Shown one piece after another: positions 30,009 through 39,481 of a stretch of 64,000 nucleotides of DNA (positions are counted from its first letter, which is position 1; every line of letters starts with the position of its first letter). The stretch spans positions 3,162,001-3,226,000 of the forward strand of contig NZ_BLJF01000001.1 of the NCBI RefSeq assembly GCF_009932335.1, given 5' to 3'. The notes below the pieces were generated by a model, which saw only the letters and a list, made by a program, of their open reading frames with translations, was not told the origin of the DNA and searched no databases. Source of the DNA: Pseudomonas asiatica (GTDB taxonomy: Bacteria; Pseudomonadota; Gammaproteobacteria; Pseudomonadales; Pseudomonadaceae). The translations under genes were made by a program, and so were the position numbers.

Positions 30009-30755
30009 CTAGCCCCCGTAGCGCTCCGTCTTGATGATGGAGGCGTCCAAGCCCGCCAGCAGCGCGCTATCGGTTGCGATGTTGACGAATCCGTTAGACC
30101 CGCAGACGAACACTTGCGTCGGCTTTCCCTGAAGCCTGGTTAGAATTTCTTGGACCATCATGCCGTCGATCCGTCGCGCAAAGTCCGATGCGCGAACCGG
30201 TTTCTCGCGCGTAATCGCGAGCGCCAGGACGAACGCCGGATCGCTGATTTCGATGCAATGAAGTTCTTCTGAGAAGAGAACGTCCTCGGCGGTTCGTGCG
30301 GACAGGAGCAACGCTGTCGGAACGGCTTGGGCCAATGCGCGGCGCTGCCGGATCATTGCCATCAACGGCACGAGGCCGGAGCCTCCCCCGATCAACAGAA
30401 CCGGATCTATGGCAGGCTCAGGCCAAAGGAAATGGCCACCGAGCGGACCGCGAACTTCGATTTCGTCACCAATCGCCGCGATGTCGTGAAAAAACGGCGA
30501 AACTTCGGCATCCGGCATGCGCTCGATAGCTATCTCGACGATCGGGGTCGAAACTGCCGATGACGCGATCGAGTAGCTGCGCATTGCACTGTAGCCGTCG
30601 GGCGCGGTCAGCCGGATATCGACGTGCTGACCTGCGGTGTGCGCGAACGGCTTGCTCAACCGAAGGAAGAAGCTCTTGATACTCGGTGTTTGCTGGATGA
30701 TGTCGTCGATCACGCATGATTGCCACGAACGGACTTGCGCTTCGTTTTCAGTCAT
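30009..30755 (-). CDS. FAD/NAD(P)-dependent oxidoreductase of the ferredoxin reductase family
   Basis: From MTENEAQVRSW at 30755 the protein has 248 residues; the upstream extension overlaps the neighbour and is not used. It has an FAD-binding barrel (MRSYSIASSAVS, the RxYS motif) and an NAD-binding domain (LLIGGGSGLVPLMAMIR, FVCGSNGFV). It starts inside the stop of the molybdopterin oxidoreductase gene, so the two are translationally coupled. It probably supplies electrons to that enzyme. Confidence 0.85.
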   Translation of the reverse strand: MTENEAQVRSWQSCVIDDIIQQTPSIKSFFLRLSKPFAHTAGQHVDIRLTAPDGYSAMRSYSIASSAVSTPIVEIAIERMPDAEVSPFFHDIAAIGDEIEVRGPLGGHFLWPEPAIDPVLLIGGGSGLVPLMAMIRQRRALAQAVPTALLLSARTAEDVLFSEELHCIEISDPAFVLALAITREKPVRASDFARRIDGMMVQEILTRLQGKPTQVFVCGSNGFVNIATDSALLAGLDASIIKTERYGG

Positions 30756-31350
30756 GGGTGTATCGTTGTTCGCGCCACGGATCGCCGTAGATGTGATAGC
30801 CGTGCAGCTCCCAAAAGCCGGCCTCGTCACGCGTCGTGAATTGCAGCGCATTCACCCATTTGGCGGATTTCCAGAAGTAAAGGTGCGGCACTAGAAGACG
30901 CGCCGGCCCCCCATGATCGCGGGAAAGTGGCTTGCCCGCATAACTGAGGGCGACCATCGCTTTCCCGGAAAGCAGATCCGTCAGAGGGACGTTTGTCGAA
31001 TAATTATCGTAGCAGTGCGCCAAGACGAAATCGGTAGGCCGATCAAGCTCTGCATCTGCAAGGATGTCTTCAATGAGTACACCCTCCCAAACGGTATCCA
31101 GTTTGGACCAAGAGGTGACGCAGTGAATATCCTTTGTCACCTGGGTCTTTGGTAGAGTGTTGAATTCGCCCCAATTCCACGTTTTGACGGGCTTCGGACC
31201 AATTTTGACTGTGAATTTCCAGTCGGAGGGCTCTACCCTCGGCGTAGGGCCGGCCGACAGAACAGGGAAATCCTCCACCAGATGCTGACCTGGCGGAATC
31301 CGATCGGACTGGTCGCCTGAACCGCGACCGGTGAAACCTCTGGTGACCAT
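30748..31350 (-). CDS. Sulfite oxidase-like molybdopterin oxidoreductase
   Basis: The start MVTRGFTGRGSGDQSDRIPP at 31350 follows AGAGGGG; 200 residues. It has the oxidoreductase molybdopterin-binding fold with the Mo-ligand cysteine in DIHCVTSWSKLD and the HYDNYSTN, KPLSRDHGGPARLLVPHLY blocks. No Tat signal is seen, so it is likely cytoplasmic. Pairs of this small enzyme with a flavin reductase are common; relatives include the MsrP protein-methionine-sulfoxide reductase, which would fit msrA/msrB nearby. The substrate is unknown. Confidence 0.85.
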   Translation of the reverse strand: MVTRGFTGRGSGDQSDRIPPGQHLVEDFPVLSAGPTPRVEPSDWKFTVKIGPKPVKTWNWGEFNTLPKTQVTKDIHCVTSWSKLDTVWEGVLIEDILADAELDRPTDFVLAHCYDNYSTNVPLTDLLSGKAMVALSYAGKPLSRDHGGPARLLVPHLYFWKSAKWVNALQFTTRDEAGFWELHGYHIYGDPWREQRYTHD

Positions 31351-31395
31351 AGTGACCCCTCTTGCTCGATACGGCAGACCGAAGCCGGCCTTCAT

Positions 31396-31805
31396 TTCAG
31401 TACTCTGCGTAAAGCATTTGCCCGCACATCCGCCGAATAAGCCAATCGACTAAAAATCAGATACAGATGCTCTATCATCGTAAAAAATCGCGTATCGAAC
31501 ATAGCGTCAGGCCAGCATGATTCCCAATACCCAATGGCTATAGGGTAGATAACCCCAAGGCTGCGTACGCTGATCTGCGGTATGCGGAGCGGAAGTTGCA
31601 GGTTCGCTCTCAAACGGATGGGCAGCGTGCAAAGCTCAAGGCTCACCAGCGCATGGTTGCCCAGTTCGCGCTCGCCGGCAGCTTGAGTATATTAAGGACG
31701 AAATGTCGATCTGATCTATTCTGGCTTCAGGAAATAGGGAAAATAAGGTCGGACGTTCGCGCACCGTCGCGACGCGCGATCATCCACTAAGCTTCTGTAT
31801 CGGGG
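31396..31805. other. Divergent promoter interval without a gene
   Basis: This 410-base interval separates the minus-strand molybdoenzyme operon from the plus-strand thioredoxin-like gene. Short frames are present but none has a convincing start or family resemblance. Regulatory sites are likely but I cannot define them. Confidence 0.4.
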
Positions 31806-31817
31806 TTGGAGGATCAG

Positions 31818-32288
31818 ATGAACGAGATCGAACGACAAGCGCCTGAGCTGCGGGTGCAAAAATGGATTGGCAAAGATGGGGAAAGTATCGCGCCGTTCAA
31901 ACTGTCAGATATCGGGCCCGGCCCGAAAATCTTGTTTGCCTTCCAGCATTGGTGCCAAGGTTGCCATTTGCATGGGTTTCCGACGCTACAAAAGTTGCAT
32001 GCAGCGTTGAGCTCAAAAGACGTGGGGTTCGCAGTGATCCAGACCGTCTTCGAAGGAACGCATGAGAATACCTTCGAGAAGTTGCGCGTGAACCAGCTCA
32101 AGTATGAGCTTCCTATCGTTTTCGGTCACGACGAGCAACCGACCGGCTCGCCGTTTCCAACCTTCATGGAAGACTACCGCACACGAGGAACTCCGTGGTT
32201 TACGGTTATCGACGCTGGCGGTAGCATTGTTTTCTCGGACTTCCATCTCGACGCGGAGCGACTAGTGAAGCAACTTGAGCAAGGTTAA
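31818..32288 (+). CDS. Thioredoxin-like / AhpC-TSA family protein
   Basis: The ATG at 31818 lies six bases after GGAGG; 156 residues. It has a thioredoxin-type fold with a CxxC in FQHWCQGCHLHGFP, the TPWFTVID cis-proline region and no signal peptide. This could be a cytoplasmic disulfide reductase or peroxide-reducing protein. It is the only plus-strand gene of the stress block. Confidence 0.8.
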   Translation: MNEIERQAPELRVQKWIGKDGESIAPFKLSDIGPGPKILFAFQHWCQGCHLHGFPTLQKLHAALSSKDVGFAVIQTVFEGTHENTFEKLRVNQLKYELPIVFGHDEQPTGSPFPTFMEDYRTRGTPWFTVIDAGGSIVFSDFHLDAERLVKQLEQG

Positions 32289-32419
32289 TCGTTGGAAGGT
32301 GGGCAATCATCCTGATTGCCACCCATCCCCTGATGCCCACTACAGGCGTTGCGCGCTGTAACTCTGTTGATCAGCGTGCGAAAACCCGGATCCGGATAGG
32401 AGGAGCGTCAACGATTGAA

Positions 32420-32617
32420 TCAATCCGTTGGGAGAGGGCGGCTCCGCTCCGTCAGCTCGGCAATAGATAACCCATTCTCGCCGAGCAACTCTCTGATCCG
32501 ATCGACGATATGAGCCCCTAGCGCCGCTGTCTTGGTCCCCCCCACAGATTCCCAAGATGCGAGTTCACACGCCGATACCTCGTGGTCAGCGCCGAAGTGC
32601 TTCTGTCGGTATGTCAC
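32420..32617 (-). CDS. Small hypothetical protein coupled to DUF1330 gene
   Basis: 65 residues; its GTG start overlaps the TGA of the DUF1330 gene (GTGA), which suggests translational coupling. The sequence (SACELASWESVGGTKTAALG, RIRELLGENGLSIAELTERS) is not recognised. It could be the fragment of a longer gene. Confidence 0.4.
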   Translation of the reverse strand: MTYRQKHFGADHEVSACELASWESVGGTKTAALGAHIVDRIRELLGENGLSIAELTERSRPLPTD

Positions 32618-32907
32618 CGCCGCCCTTCAATGATAAAGGCGCGGTAACGGGAACCGGCAAAGCGTTGAGCAGCGATGGTTTGGTAGGCGGGACTGTCATA
32701 CCAGTCGCGAGCGGCCTGCATCGTCGGGAAACGCAAGATTACGGCCCCTTCGATGGGCGGCCCCTCCAAATGCTGGATCGCGCCATAAGCGGCGAGAAAG
32801 GTAACGTCGTGACCATCGAACGATGGTCCGACGCCTGCAGAATAGGTTGCGAGTGCATGTGGGTCGCTGGTTTCTTCCCGCGTAAAGACGACGAACGCTT
32901 CCATCAT
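32614..32907 (-). CDS. DUF1330 domain protein
   Basis: About 97 residues from the paired ATG codons at 32907/32904, which follow GAGAGG. It has the DUF1330 features VTFLAAYGAIQHLEGP, VILRFPTMQAARDWYDSP and AGSRYRAFIIEG. This is a dimeric ferredoxin-like alpha/beta barrel family of unknown role. Confidence 0.85.
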   Translation of the reverse strand: MMEAFVVFTREETSDPHALATYSAGVGPSFDGHDVTFLAAYGAIQHLEGPPIEGAVILRFPTMQAARDWYDSPAYQTIAAQRFAGSRYRAFIIEGRR

Positions 32908-32965
32908 TAGGCCTCTCAAAGGTTGGATCTGTTGGCCATTACCACCGGTGATGGCCTCACAGTCG

Positions 32966-33397
32966 TCAGGCTGGCAACTGGAACCCGATTTTCATGAGTG
33001 CCTCGACGCACGCATCCTGATCCTGCTGATAGTTGCCTCCGGAGATGCCTATGCCGCCGATCAACTTCCCATCCTCCAGAATCGGATAACCGCCGCCGAC
33101 AGCGACCATCCGAGGGCGATAGGCTAGCGGCGCCACTTTTGGATCGTTGGTCACATAGTCGTTCCAGACATGGGTCGGGAACCCAAACGAGGCGGAACTC
33201 CAGGCCTTGTCGATGGCAACATCGACGGTAAGGAACGGCGCATCGTCGGTGCGCTCGAACGCGCGCAGGTTACCGGTGGCGTCGACGACGGCGACGGCAG
33301 CCGGGATGCCGATGGCACGGGCCGCAGCGAGCGCCGCGTCGATGAGGGCGACTGCGGTTTCGCGGTTGATCGAGGCGGTGGCAATAGATTTGGTCAT
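32966..33397 (-). CDS. GlcG/HbpS family (DUF336) haem-binding-type protein
   Basis: The start MTKSIATASINRETAVALID at 33397 gives 143 residues. It has the family blocks GIPAAVAVVDATGNLRAFER and RPRMVAVGGGYPI..GGIGISGGN. Relatives bind haem or cobalamin-like ligands and take part in redox sensing. It sits between DUF1330 and the quinone-oxidoreductase-like gene in the same orientation. Confidence 0.85.
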   Translation of the reverse strand: MTKSIATASINRETAVALIDAALAAARAIGIPAAVAVVDATGNLRAFERTDDAPFLTVDVAIDKAWSSASFGFPTHVWNDYVTNDPKVAPLAYRPRMVAVGGGYPILEDGKLIGGIGISGGNYQQDQDACVEALMKIGFQLPA

Positions 33398-33469
33398 GGG
33401 ATTCTCATCGCTGGGGCATAACCCGTTCGGCTTTTTGAGGTTGGACAAGATGTTTGGCGATCGCGGTCG

Positions 33470-34483
33470 TTAGAAGCCTTCGAGGACGATCTTGCCTTTA
33501 GCCGCGCCACTTTCGATCAGTGCATGCACCGTCTTCAGATTGGCGGCATTGATCGGCGACAGTCGCCGGGTCAGCGTCGTGCGGATTTTGCCGTCGTCAA
33601 CCAGCGCTGCCATCGCATCCAGAATCTCGCCCTGCTCATTCATGTCGGGCGTGCCGTAGATCGACCGCGTGAACATCAGCTCGTGGTGGATCGACACCGC
33701 CTTGCGCTTGAAAACCATGATATCGAATGCCTTGGGATCGTCGATCAGTCCGAACCGTCCTTGTGGGGCGATCAGTTCGGCGATGTCGGCGACATGTTGC
33801 TCGGTATGTGTGGTCGAAAAGACGAAAGCGGGAGCACCGATGCCGAGTTCGGCGATCTGTGGCGCGAGCGGACGAGAATGGTCGATGACGTGGTGAGCTC
33901 CAAGCCCTCTTACCCACTCTTGGGTTTCCGGTCGAGAGGCTGTGGCGATGACGGTGAGGTCCGTGCGCTGTCGCGCGATCTGGACGGCGATCGACCCAAC
34001 CCCGCCCGCGCCACCGATGATGAGGATCGCCTCCGCCGCACCGGGTACGGGCTTCGCCACGTCCAGGCGGTCGAACATCGCCTCCCAGGCCGTCAACGTC
34101 GTCAGCGGCAGCGCCGCCGCTTCCGCCCAGGAGAGCGACGCAGGTTTGTGACCGACAATCCGGGCGTCGACGAGATGGAACTCCGCATTGGTACCGGGCC
34201 GTGTGATCGATCCGGCATAATAGACCTCGTCGCCTAACTCGAACTGCGTGACGTCGGGGCCGACCTCGCGCACAATCCCGGCGGCATCCCATCCCAGCAC
34301 CTTCCAATCGCCATCTGCCGGCGGCGTGCTGTTGCGGACCTTGTAGTCGACCGGGTTGACCGAGACGGCCTTCACCTCAACCAGGATATCGTATCCTGCA
34401 GCGACAGGCCGAGGCAGATTGATGTCGACCAGCGCGGCATCCGCGGCGATGGGTCCCGGAACCTTGTAACCAATGGCTTTCAT
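33470..34483 (-). CDS. Zinc-type alcohol dehydrogenase-like quinone oxidoreductase
   Basis: 337 residues of the medium-chain dehydrogenase/reductase superfamily: an N-terminal GroES-like domain (VSVNPVDYKVRN, LGWDAAGIVREVG) and a Rossmann NADPH domain (ILIIGGAGGVGSIAVQIAR). It lacks the zinc-binding cysteines, as quinone oxidoreductases and ZADH-type enzymes do. Likely reduces quinones or reactive enones with NADPH, in line with electrophile detoxification. Confidence 0.88.
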   Translation of the reverse strand: MKAIGYKVPGPIAADAALVDINLPRPVAAGYDILVEVKAVSVNPVDYKVRNSTPPADGDWKVLGWDAAGIVREVGPDVTQFELGDEVYYAGSITRPGTNAEFHLVDARIVGHKPASLSWAEAAALPLTTLTAWEAMFDRLDVAKPVPGAAEAILIIGGAGGVGSIAVQIARQRTDLTVIATASRPETQEWVRGLGAHHVIDHSRPLAPQIAELGIGAPAFVFSTTHTEQHVADIAELIAPQGRFGLIDDPKAFDIMVFKRKAVSIHHELMFTRSIYGTPDMNEQGEILDAMAALVDDGKIRTTLTRRLSPINAANLKTVHALIESGAAKGKIVLEGF

Positions 34484-34528
34484 AAATGTCTCCAGCTTGC
34501 TTGATCGGATGACGCGAATGCTCGTTAG

Positions 34529-34837
34529 TCAACTTCTTCTACATTGAGGTCCCGACTCTTGAACTGGGTCGCGGTAGCAGATTTCATCGAACACGTCGAT
34601 CAACAGGCCCTTATGCTCGGTCGCCGGATCGGTGATCGCGTAGAGGGTGGAGGCGTTATCGCCATCATCACCGCTTCCGAGGCGAAACGCCGCGTCGACG
34701 CAGATGCCGCACGGACCGATGGTTGATCCTGGCTCGAGATCGACGAGATTGCTGTCCTTGACGCGCTATTCGCGGTCTTAGCCCTTGGCGATGAAGGACT
34801 GAACTGCTTGTAGAGCGTCGGTCAGCTGCTATGTCAT
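34529..34837 (-). pseudogene. Decayed gene with three in-frame stop codons
   Basis: Starting at the ATG at 34837, one frame reads MT-stop-QLTDALQAVQSFIAKG-stop-DRE-stop-RVKDSNLVDLEPGS. It then stays open through GICVDAAFRLGSGDDGDNAS and KGLLIDVFDEICYRDPVQ to TGA at 34529. The protein-like sequence on both sides of the stops, without frame change, marks point-mutation decay. I do not recognise the family. Confidence 0.5.
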
Positions 34838-34930
34838 GGACGCACCTTCATCTTGAGTTGGATTGGACAAGCTTCCGTATAAGGCCCGCTGTAACCGTCA
34901 GATGACGGCGAAGAAAACGATGGGCAGTAT

Positions 34931-35897
34931 TCACAGCCACTTAGCCTTCTTGAAGCGCACAAATAGGAAAACGCACGATATCGCTATCACTCCGAGCACG
35001 ACAAAGTATCCGTAGGCCGTGTCCAGCTCCGGCATGTGCTTAAAGTTCATGCCGTATATTCCAGCGATCGCCGTCGGGACTGCCAGTATTGCCGCCCAAG
35101 CCGCCAGCTGGCGGGTGATCACCCCGTCCTTTGCGCTTCAAGAAGGCTGCTGGCCTCAAAGACCGTGGACAGGACAAGCAGGAGGCCGTCGACCATGGAC
35201 TGCACGCGGTGGACATGGTCCGCGACGTCGTGGAAATATGGTGTCATTTCGGCGCTGATGCAGGGAAAGTGGCCGCGAACGAGCTTTCGCACCAGCTCGG
35301 CCATAGCCCGAGCGTGCGCTGGAACCGCGTGAGTTCGGACCTTAGTTCGAAGATTCGCGCCACCTCTTCTGGCCCGAGGAAATCGTGCAGCGACCGTCGC
35401 TCCATCGCCAGGACGTCGTCCTCGATCATTTCGAAGATGGGCAGATACTGGTCGACCACGCGATGCAAGATCGCGTGCAGCACATAGTCGACACCCTTGC
35501 CGAACTGCGTCGGCGATGCCTCGAGTTGCTCCCGAAGTTTGCCCAGCGCTCCGGCATTGCCGTGCCGCACGGTGATAAGGTGATTGTGACCGGTGAAGAT
35601 CGCCATCTTGCCGTAGCTGATCCGGTCGCCGACCAGCTCGGCGGTCTGCGCGACGACGTACAACTCATCGTTGTAGACCTCGAGCTTGGGCGGGCACAGC
35701 GGGTGCATCGCGTTGTCGATCGCCAACGGATGAAGATTATATGTCCTTTGGATCGCGAGTAGTTCCTCGGGGGTGGGTTCGCTAAGCGCGATCCAGCAGA
35801 AGCCCGAGCGACTCTCGCCCAACTTGACGTGCTCATCGAGCGCGATTTCGCGAACTCGCTTGCCTTCGTTGTAATAATAGGCGGCGATGATGCTCAT
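34931..35897 (-). pseudogene. corA: corA-like Mg2+/Co2+ transporter gene with two frameshifts
   Basis: Three frames together encode a whole CorA. MSIIAAYYYNEGKRVREIAL to ELRSELTRFQRTL spans 35897 to about 35310. MAELVRKLVRGHFPCISAEM to LLEAQRTG follows to about 35122. The last part, VITRQLAAWAAILAVPTAIA, leads into the diagnostic YGMNF motif with the second membrane helix and ends KAKWL. The frame changes are near 35300-35325 and near 35125. It starts four bases inside the GST stop. It is non-functional unless the indels are sequencing errors. Confidence 0.8.
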
Positions 35898-36598
35898 GCT
35901 GGCCTCGCGGGAATGTGGAGGCCACGCTGGACGGCCGGTCGAGCCAGCCCGCGTCCAAGCCATGCGCGGACGTTCGAAAAGCTGCTGAGGCCAAGGATGT
36001 CACCCGCAGCGTAGAATTCCACCAGCGCATTCACCCAGCCGAGCGTCGCGATGTCCGCGATCGAATAGTCGTCGACGATCCAGTCGCGGCCTTCCAGCCG
36101 GCGATCCAGAATCCCCAGCAGACGCGTGGATTCGTCGATAAAGCGCTGTTGCGGCCGCTTGTCCTCATAGTCCTTGCCGCCAAATCGCAGGAAGAAGCCG
36201 AGCTGACCGAACATCGGCCCGATGGCCGACATCTGAAAGAACACCCACGCTAGGGTCTCGTAACGCTGGCCTGGTTCGGTGGAGATGAACTGACCCGTCT
36301 TGTCGGCCAGATAGAGGAGGATCGCACCGGATTCCCATAAGGCGATGGGTCTACCGTCAGGGCCAGCCGGATCGATGATCGCCGGTATGCGTCCGTTCGG
36401 GTTCAGCGACACGAACGCCGGATCCTTCGACTCGTTGTTCGAGATGTCGATCAGGTGGGGCTCGTACGCCAGGCCAGTCTCCTCAAGCATGATCGAGACC
36501 TTGACGCCATTGGGCGTAGGGGCTGCGTAGAGTTGCAGGCGATCGGGATGAGATGCCGGCCAGCGCTGCGTGATCGGAAAGGACGAGAGGTCTGGCAT
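35894..36598 (-). CDS. Glutathione S-transferase family protein (YghU/YfcG-like)
   Basis: The start MPDLSSFPITQRWPASHPDR at 36598 gives 234 residues; the longer frame runs through a hairpin and is rejected. It has an N-terminal thioredoxin fold (LQLYAAPTPNGVKVSIMLEE, NPNGRIPAIIDP, LWESGAILLYLADKTG) and an alpha-helical C-terminal domain. The type resembles disulfide-bond reductases of the Nu class. Likely glutathione-dependent detoxification. Confidence 0.87.
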   Translation of the reverse strand: MPDLSSFPITQRWPASHPDRLQLYAAPTPNGVKVSIMLEETGLAYEPHLIDISNNESKDPAFVSLNPNGRIPAIIDPAGPDGRPIALWESGAILLYLADKTGQFISTEPGQRYETLAWVFFQMSAIGPMFGQLGFFLRFGGKDYEDKRPQQRFIDESTRLLGILDRRLEGRDWIVDDYSIADIATLGWVNALVEFYAAGDILGLSSFSNVRAWLGRGLARPAVQRGLHIPARPA

Positions 36599-36666
36599 AA
36601 ATCTGCGATCCTGGTGTTGCGATGGCGACTGACTGGAACGAGCCGTCACTCTGAAGTAGGGTTCGA

Positions 36667-36693
36667 TGACCGCGTCGCTGAACGACGCGGTCA
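36667..36693. terminator. Stem-loop between msrA and the GST gene
   Basis: TGACCGCGTCG, loop CTGAA, CGACGCGGTCA: a perfect 11-bp stem with no T run on either side. It may be a processing or attenuation hairpin for the minus-strand genes and not a true terminator. Confidence 0.5.
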
Positions 36694-36738
36694 CGAAGAT
36701 TGCGGACCGGATCGGCGCAGTGGCAACGGCAGTGAAGC

Positions 36739-37278
36739 CTATTCCGCCGCGGTCCCGGCCGCTGGCTGTACGTCGTCAACCTTTTGGCGCTTCGGAAGCA
36801 CCCAGCCGGGACGGACGAAGTGGCAGGTGTAGCCGCCCGGGCGCTTCTCCAGATAATCCTGGTGATCGGGCTCGGCCTCCCAGAACTCGCCGACCGGCTG
36901 GACCTCGGTCACCACTTTGCCATCCCACAGCCCCGAGGCATCCACATCGGCGATCGTATCCTCGGCGACGCGCTTCTGCTCCTCGTCGACATAATAGATG
37001 CCCGACCGGTAGGAGAGCCCACGATCATTGCCCTGGCGGTTCAGCGTCGTCGGATCGTGGATCTGGAAGAAGAATTCCAGGATGTTCCGGTAGCTCGTCA
37101 CTGTCGGGTCGAAGACAATCTCGATCCCCTCGGCATGCGTGCCGTGATTACGATACGTGGCGTTCGGAATATCGCCGCCCGTGTAACCCACACGGGTCGA
37201 GATGATGCCGGGCCGCTTGCGGATCAGATCCTGCATGCCCCAGAAACATCCTCCTGCGAGAACAGCGCGCTGATGCAT
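36739..37278 (-). CDS. msrA: Peptide methionine sulfoxide reductase MsrA
   Basis: 179 residues with the catalytic GCFWG (Cys11) near the N terminus, TRVGYTGG and the YHQDYLEK-like [17 protein letters not shown] block. It reduces S-methionine sulfoxide in the cytoplasm. Its start is one base from the msrB stop, so the two are co-transcribed. Confidence 0.94.
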   Translation of the reverse strand: MHQRAVLAGGCFWGMQDLIRKRPGIISTRVGYTGGDIPNATYRNHGTHAEGIEIVFDPTVTSYRNILEFFFQIHDPTTLNRQGNDRGLSYRSGIYYVDEEQKRVAEDTIADVDASGLWDGKVVTEVQPVGEFWEAEPDHQDYLEKRPGGYTCHFVRPGWVLPKRQKVDDVQPAAGTAAE

Positions 37279-37279
37279 G

Positions 37280-37723
37280 TTAAGCCTCCTCTACTTGATC
37301 GAGATATTCACCGTATCCCTCGGACTCCATCTCGTCGCGCGGGATGAAGCGAAGGGACGCTGAGTTGATGCAGTACCGCAGACCGCCGCGGTCGGAAGGA
37401 CCATCGGGGAACACATGGCCGAGATGACTGTCTGCGTGTACTGACCTGACCTCCGTCCGGACCATGCCGTGTGCGCTGTCCCGCACCTCGTTCACGTTTG
37501 CCGAAACGATCGGCTTGGTGAAGCTGGGCCAGCCAGTACCCGAATCGAACTTGTCCGTCGAAGCGAACAGTGGCTCTCCCGACACTATGTCGACGTAGAT
37601 GCCAGGCTCCTTGTTGTCGTTGTACTCGCCCGTGAAGGGCCTTTCGGTGCCCGCCTCCTGGGTAATTCGGTGTTGCTCGGGAGTCAGGTGGTCGATTGCT
37701 GTCTGTGACTTTTCAAACTTCAT
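37280..37723 (-). CDS. msrB: Peptide methionine-R-sulfoxide reductase MsrB
   Basis: 147 residues from [17 protein letters not shown] at 37723. It has the SelR fold ([47 protein letters not shown]) and the catalytic cysteine in [11 protein letters not shown]. The structural zinc CxxC pairs are absent, which puts it in the zinc-free MsrB type. Paired with msrA it repairs both sulfoxide epimers, a known need after hypochlorite exposure. Confidence 0.93.
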   Translation of the reverse strand: MKFEKSQTAIDHLTPEQHRITQEAGTERPFTGEYNDNKEPGIYVDIVSGEPLFASTDKFDSGTGWPSFTKPIVSANVNEVRDSAHGMVRTEVRSVHADSHLGHVFPDGPSDRGGLRYCINSASLRFIPRDEMESEGYGEYLDQVEEA

Positions 37724-37986
37724 TACAGTCTCCAATACTTATCTAGAGGGCCAGGCACGCTACCGCTAATTTTTTATGTCTCCTGATTTGCTCCTACAAT
37801 GGTAGTGGGATGGCAAACGAGGTTTTACTAAGTGTTGGAAAATTAGAGATTTAAATTTCGCGTCTATTAGTTCTAGCGCAACTGAGTGGTTAAGCAAGTA
37901 CGTAATCAGTAAATATTAAAAAAATAACACAAAAGCACGATTATATAATACAGTGTCAGTGTTTTATGATAATCAACAACGCCTGT

Positions 37987-39214
37987 CAAGGCAATCGCAT
38001 GAAGCTCACCTGAGACCTAATAGTTCAGCCCGATAATCATCAGAGGTTGCAGCAATCAGCCTTCGTGCCTTGATGCCACCCTTGCGCTTGACCGGATCCA
38101 ACCGGATCAAATTCAATGTAAGTTGCTTGAGAACGGCCATGTTGTGGGCAGCATGCCCGGTTCGGATCCGCATCTGATCGTCACCAAAAATGACATCCAT
38201 GCACCAGTGGACGCGGTTCTCCACGCCCCAGTGCGCCCTGATGGCATGTGCGATGCGCTCTGCATCCGGAGCAAGACTGCTGATGTAGTAACGGCGCTCC
38301 AGGCTGGTCTGGTTGCCCACAGTCCGCTCGGACTCCAGCATCACGAAAGTGCGCAGTCCTGGCCAGCGTTCTGGCTGTGGCAGGCACTGGAGTTGGTCGA
38401 AAACATGGCTGCGACGAACCTCCAGCCGGCCATGGTCCTTCTCGACATGCTCGAAGTGCGCATGGGGTACCCGGGCAGGATCGCCGTCCAAAAAGGTGTC
38501 AGCGAAGTCATCGATCGCTTCGGCCAGCTTCGGCTGGTTTCCCTTGATGGCCAGCAGATAGTGCGCCCCGCGATCGAGAATGGCCTGTGCAATGTCCGGC
38601 TGGGTACCCATGGCATCGATCGTCACGGTGCAGCCCTCAAGCGCCAGTGTGGCCAGCAGCTCAGGAATGGCGGTCTTCTCGTTGGACTTCTGGGAGGTCG
38701 CCCTCTGCCCGAGAATCAGCCCTGAATCAGCCGCAAAAGCGCTGACCAGGTGCAACGGGGCCGTGTTTTTCTTGCCGGAGCGGCGACTGGTCTTGCCGTC
38801 TAGGGCAACCACTTGCGGAGAAAGGGCCGGTAGGATCGCCGCAACCCAACAGCGGAAGGCCTGCTCGAACTCCTCTGGATCGATCAGGCTGAATAGCCGT
38901 CCAAAGGTGTCGTGTGAGGGAATGCCGTGGGGTAGTTTCAGAATACGGCGGAACCAGTCCAGCCGCTGCTCAGCCCAGAGTTCGATTTCGATGAAGGTGT
39001 CAGCGCCGGCAAGCACGCCGCAGATAGCCACGACCAGTGTTTCGACCAGGTCGTGACGAATCTTGCCCTGCTGACGGGGATCATTGATGGCGACCAGAAC
39101 ATCGGAGATTGGTATGTGATGCGACATTGCAGGGCATCCTGAGTAGAGAGGCGCTCAGGATGCCCGCTGGGAAAGGACTCATTCAAATCGGCAGGCGTTC
39201 ATGCGATTGCCCTG
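37987..39214. mobile_element. ISAs1-family insertion sequence
   Basis: Terminal repeats CARGGCAATCGCATGAA face each other at 37987 and 39214, and a perfect 10-bp direct repeat CAACGCCTGT flanks the element (37977-37986 and 39215-39224). This is a clean, relatively recent insertion. The flanking 260 bases on the left are AT-rich without a gene. Confidence 0.9.
38006..39127 (-). CDS. ISAs1-family transposase
   Basis: 373 residues with the DDE_Tnp_ISAs1 features: an N-terminal zinc-like/HTH region (DPRQQGKIRHDLVETLVVAI), VVALDGKTSRRSGKK, TIDAMGTQPDIAQAI and AHWGVENRVHWCMDVIF. It is intact and fills nearly the whole element. Confidence 0.93.
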   Translation of the reverse strand: MSHHIPISDVLVAINDPRQQGKIRHDLVETLVVAICGVLAGADTFIEIELWAEQRLDWFRRILKLPHGIPSHDTFGRLFSLIDPEEFEQAFRCWVAAILPALSPQVVALDGKTSRRSGKKNTAPLHLVSAFAADSGLILGQRATSQKSNEKTAIPELLATLALEGCTVTIDAMGTQPDIAQAILDRGAHYLLAIKGNQPKLAEAIDDFADTFLDGDPARVPHAHFEHVEKDHGRLEVRRSHVFDQLQCLPQPERWPGLRTFVMLESERTVGNQTSLERRYYISSLAPDAERIAHAIRAHWGVENRVHWCMDVIFGDDQMRIRTGHAAHNMAVLKQLTLNLIRLDPVKRKGGIKARRLIAATSDDYRAELLGLR

Positions 39215-39481
39215 CAACGCCTGTTTAGATGCTGGTAGATGCGAATTTTTTGGCGTACAGTCAAAATTTTCTGATGGTTGCTTAGTGTGTTGGCGCTGAT
39301 GGAAAATTGACCCACCCTGCCGATTGAAATTTGACCCAGGGCGGATTGCTGATTTTGTTACCAGCAACTGTGGATAAGTCTACCAGCGCAGCTGCTGTTG
39401 CCCCCACTCCTTCGCTAGCCCAGTTCAGTTGTTTAAGACCTGCCACACGCAGCCATGTAGCAGGCCGTCGTCGCCATGAAA

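Noticed and set aside
36799..37347. Plus-strand frames over msrA/msrB of up to 187 codons
   Set aside because: Antisense shadows; msrA and msrB are complete with all catalytic motifs on the minus strand.
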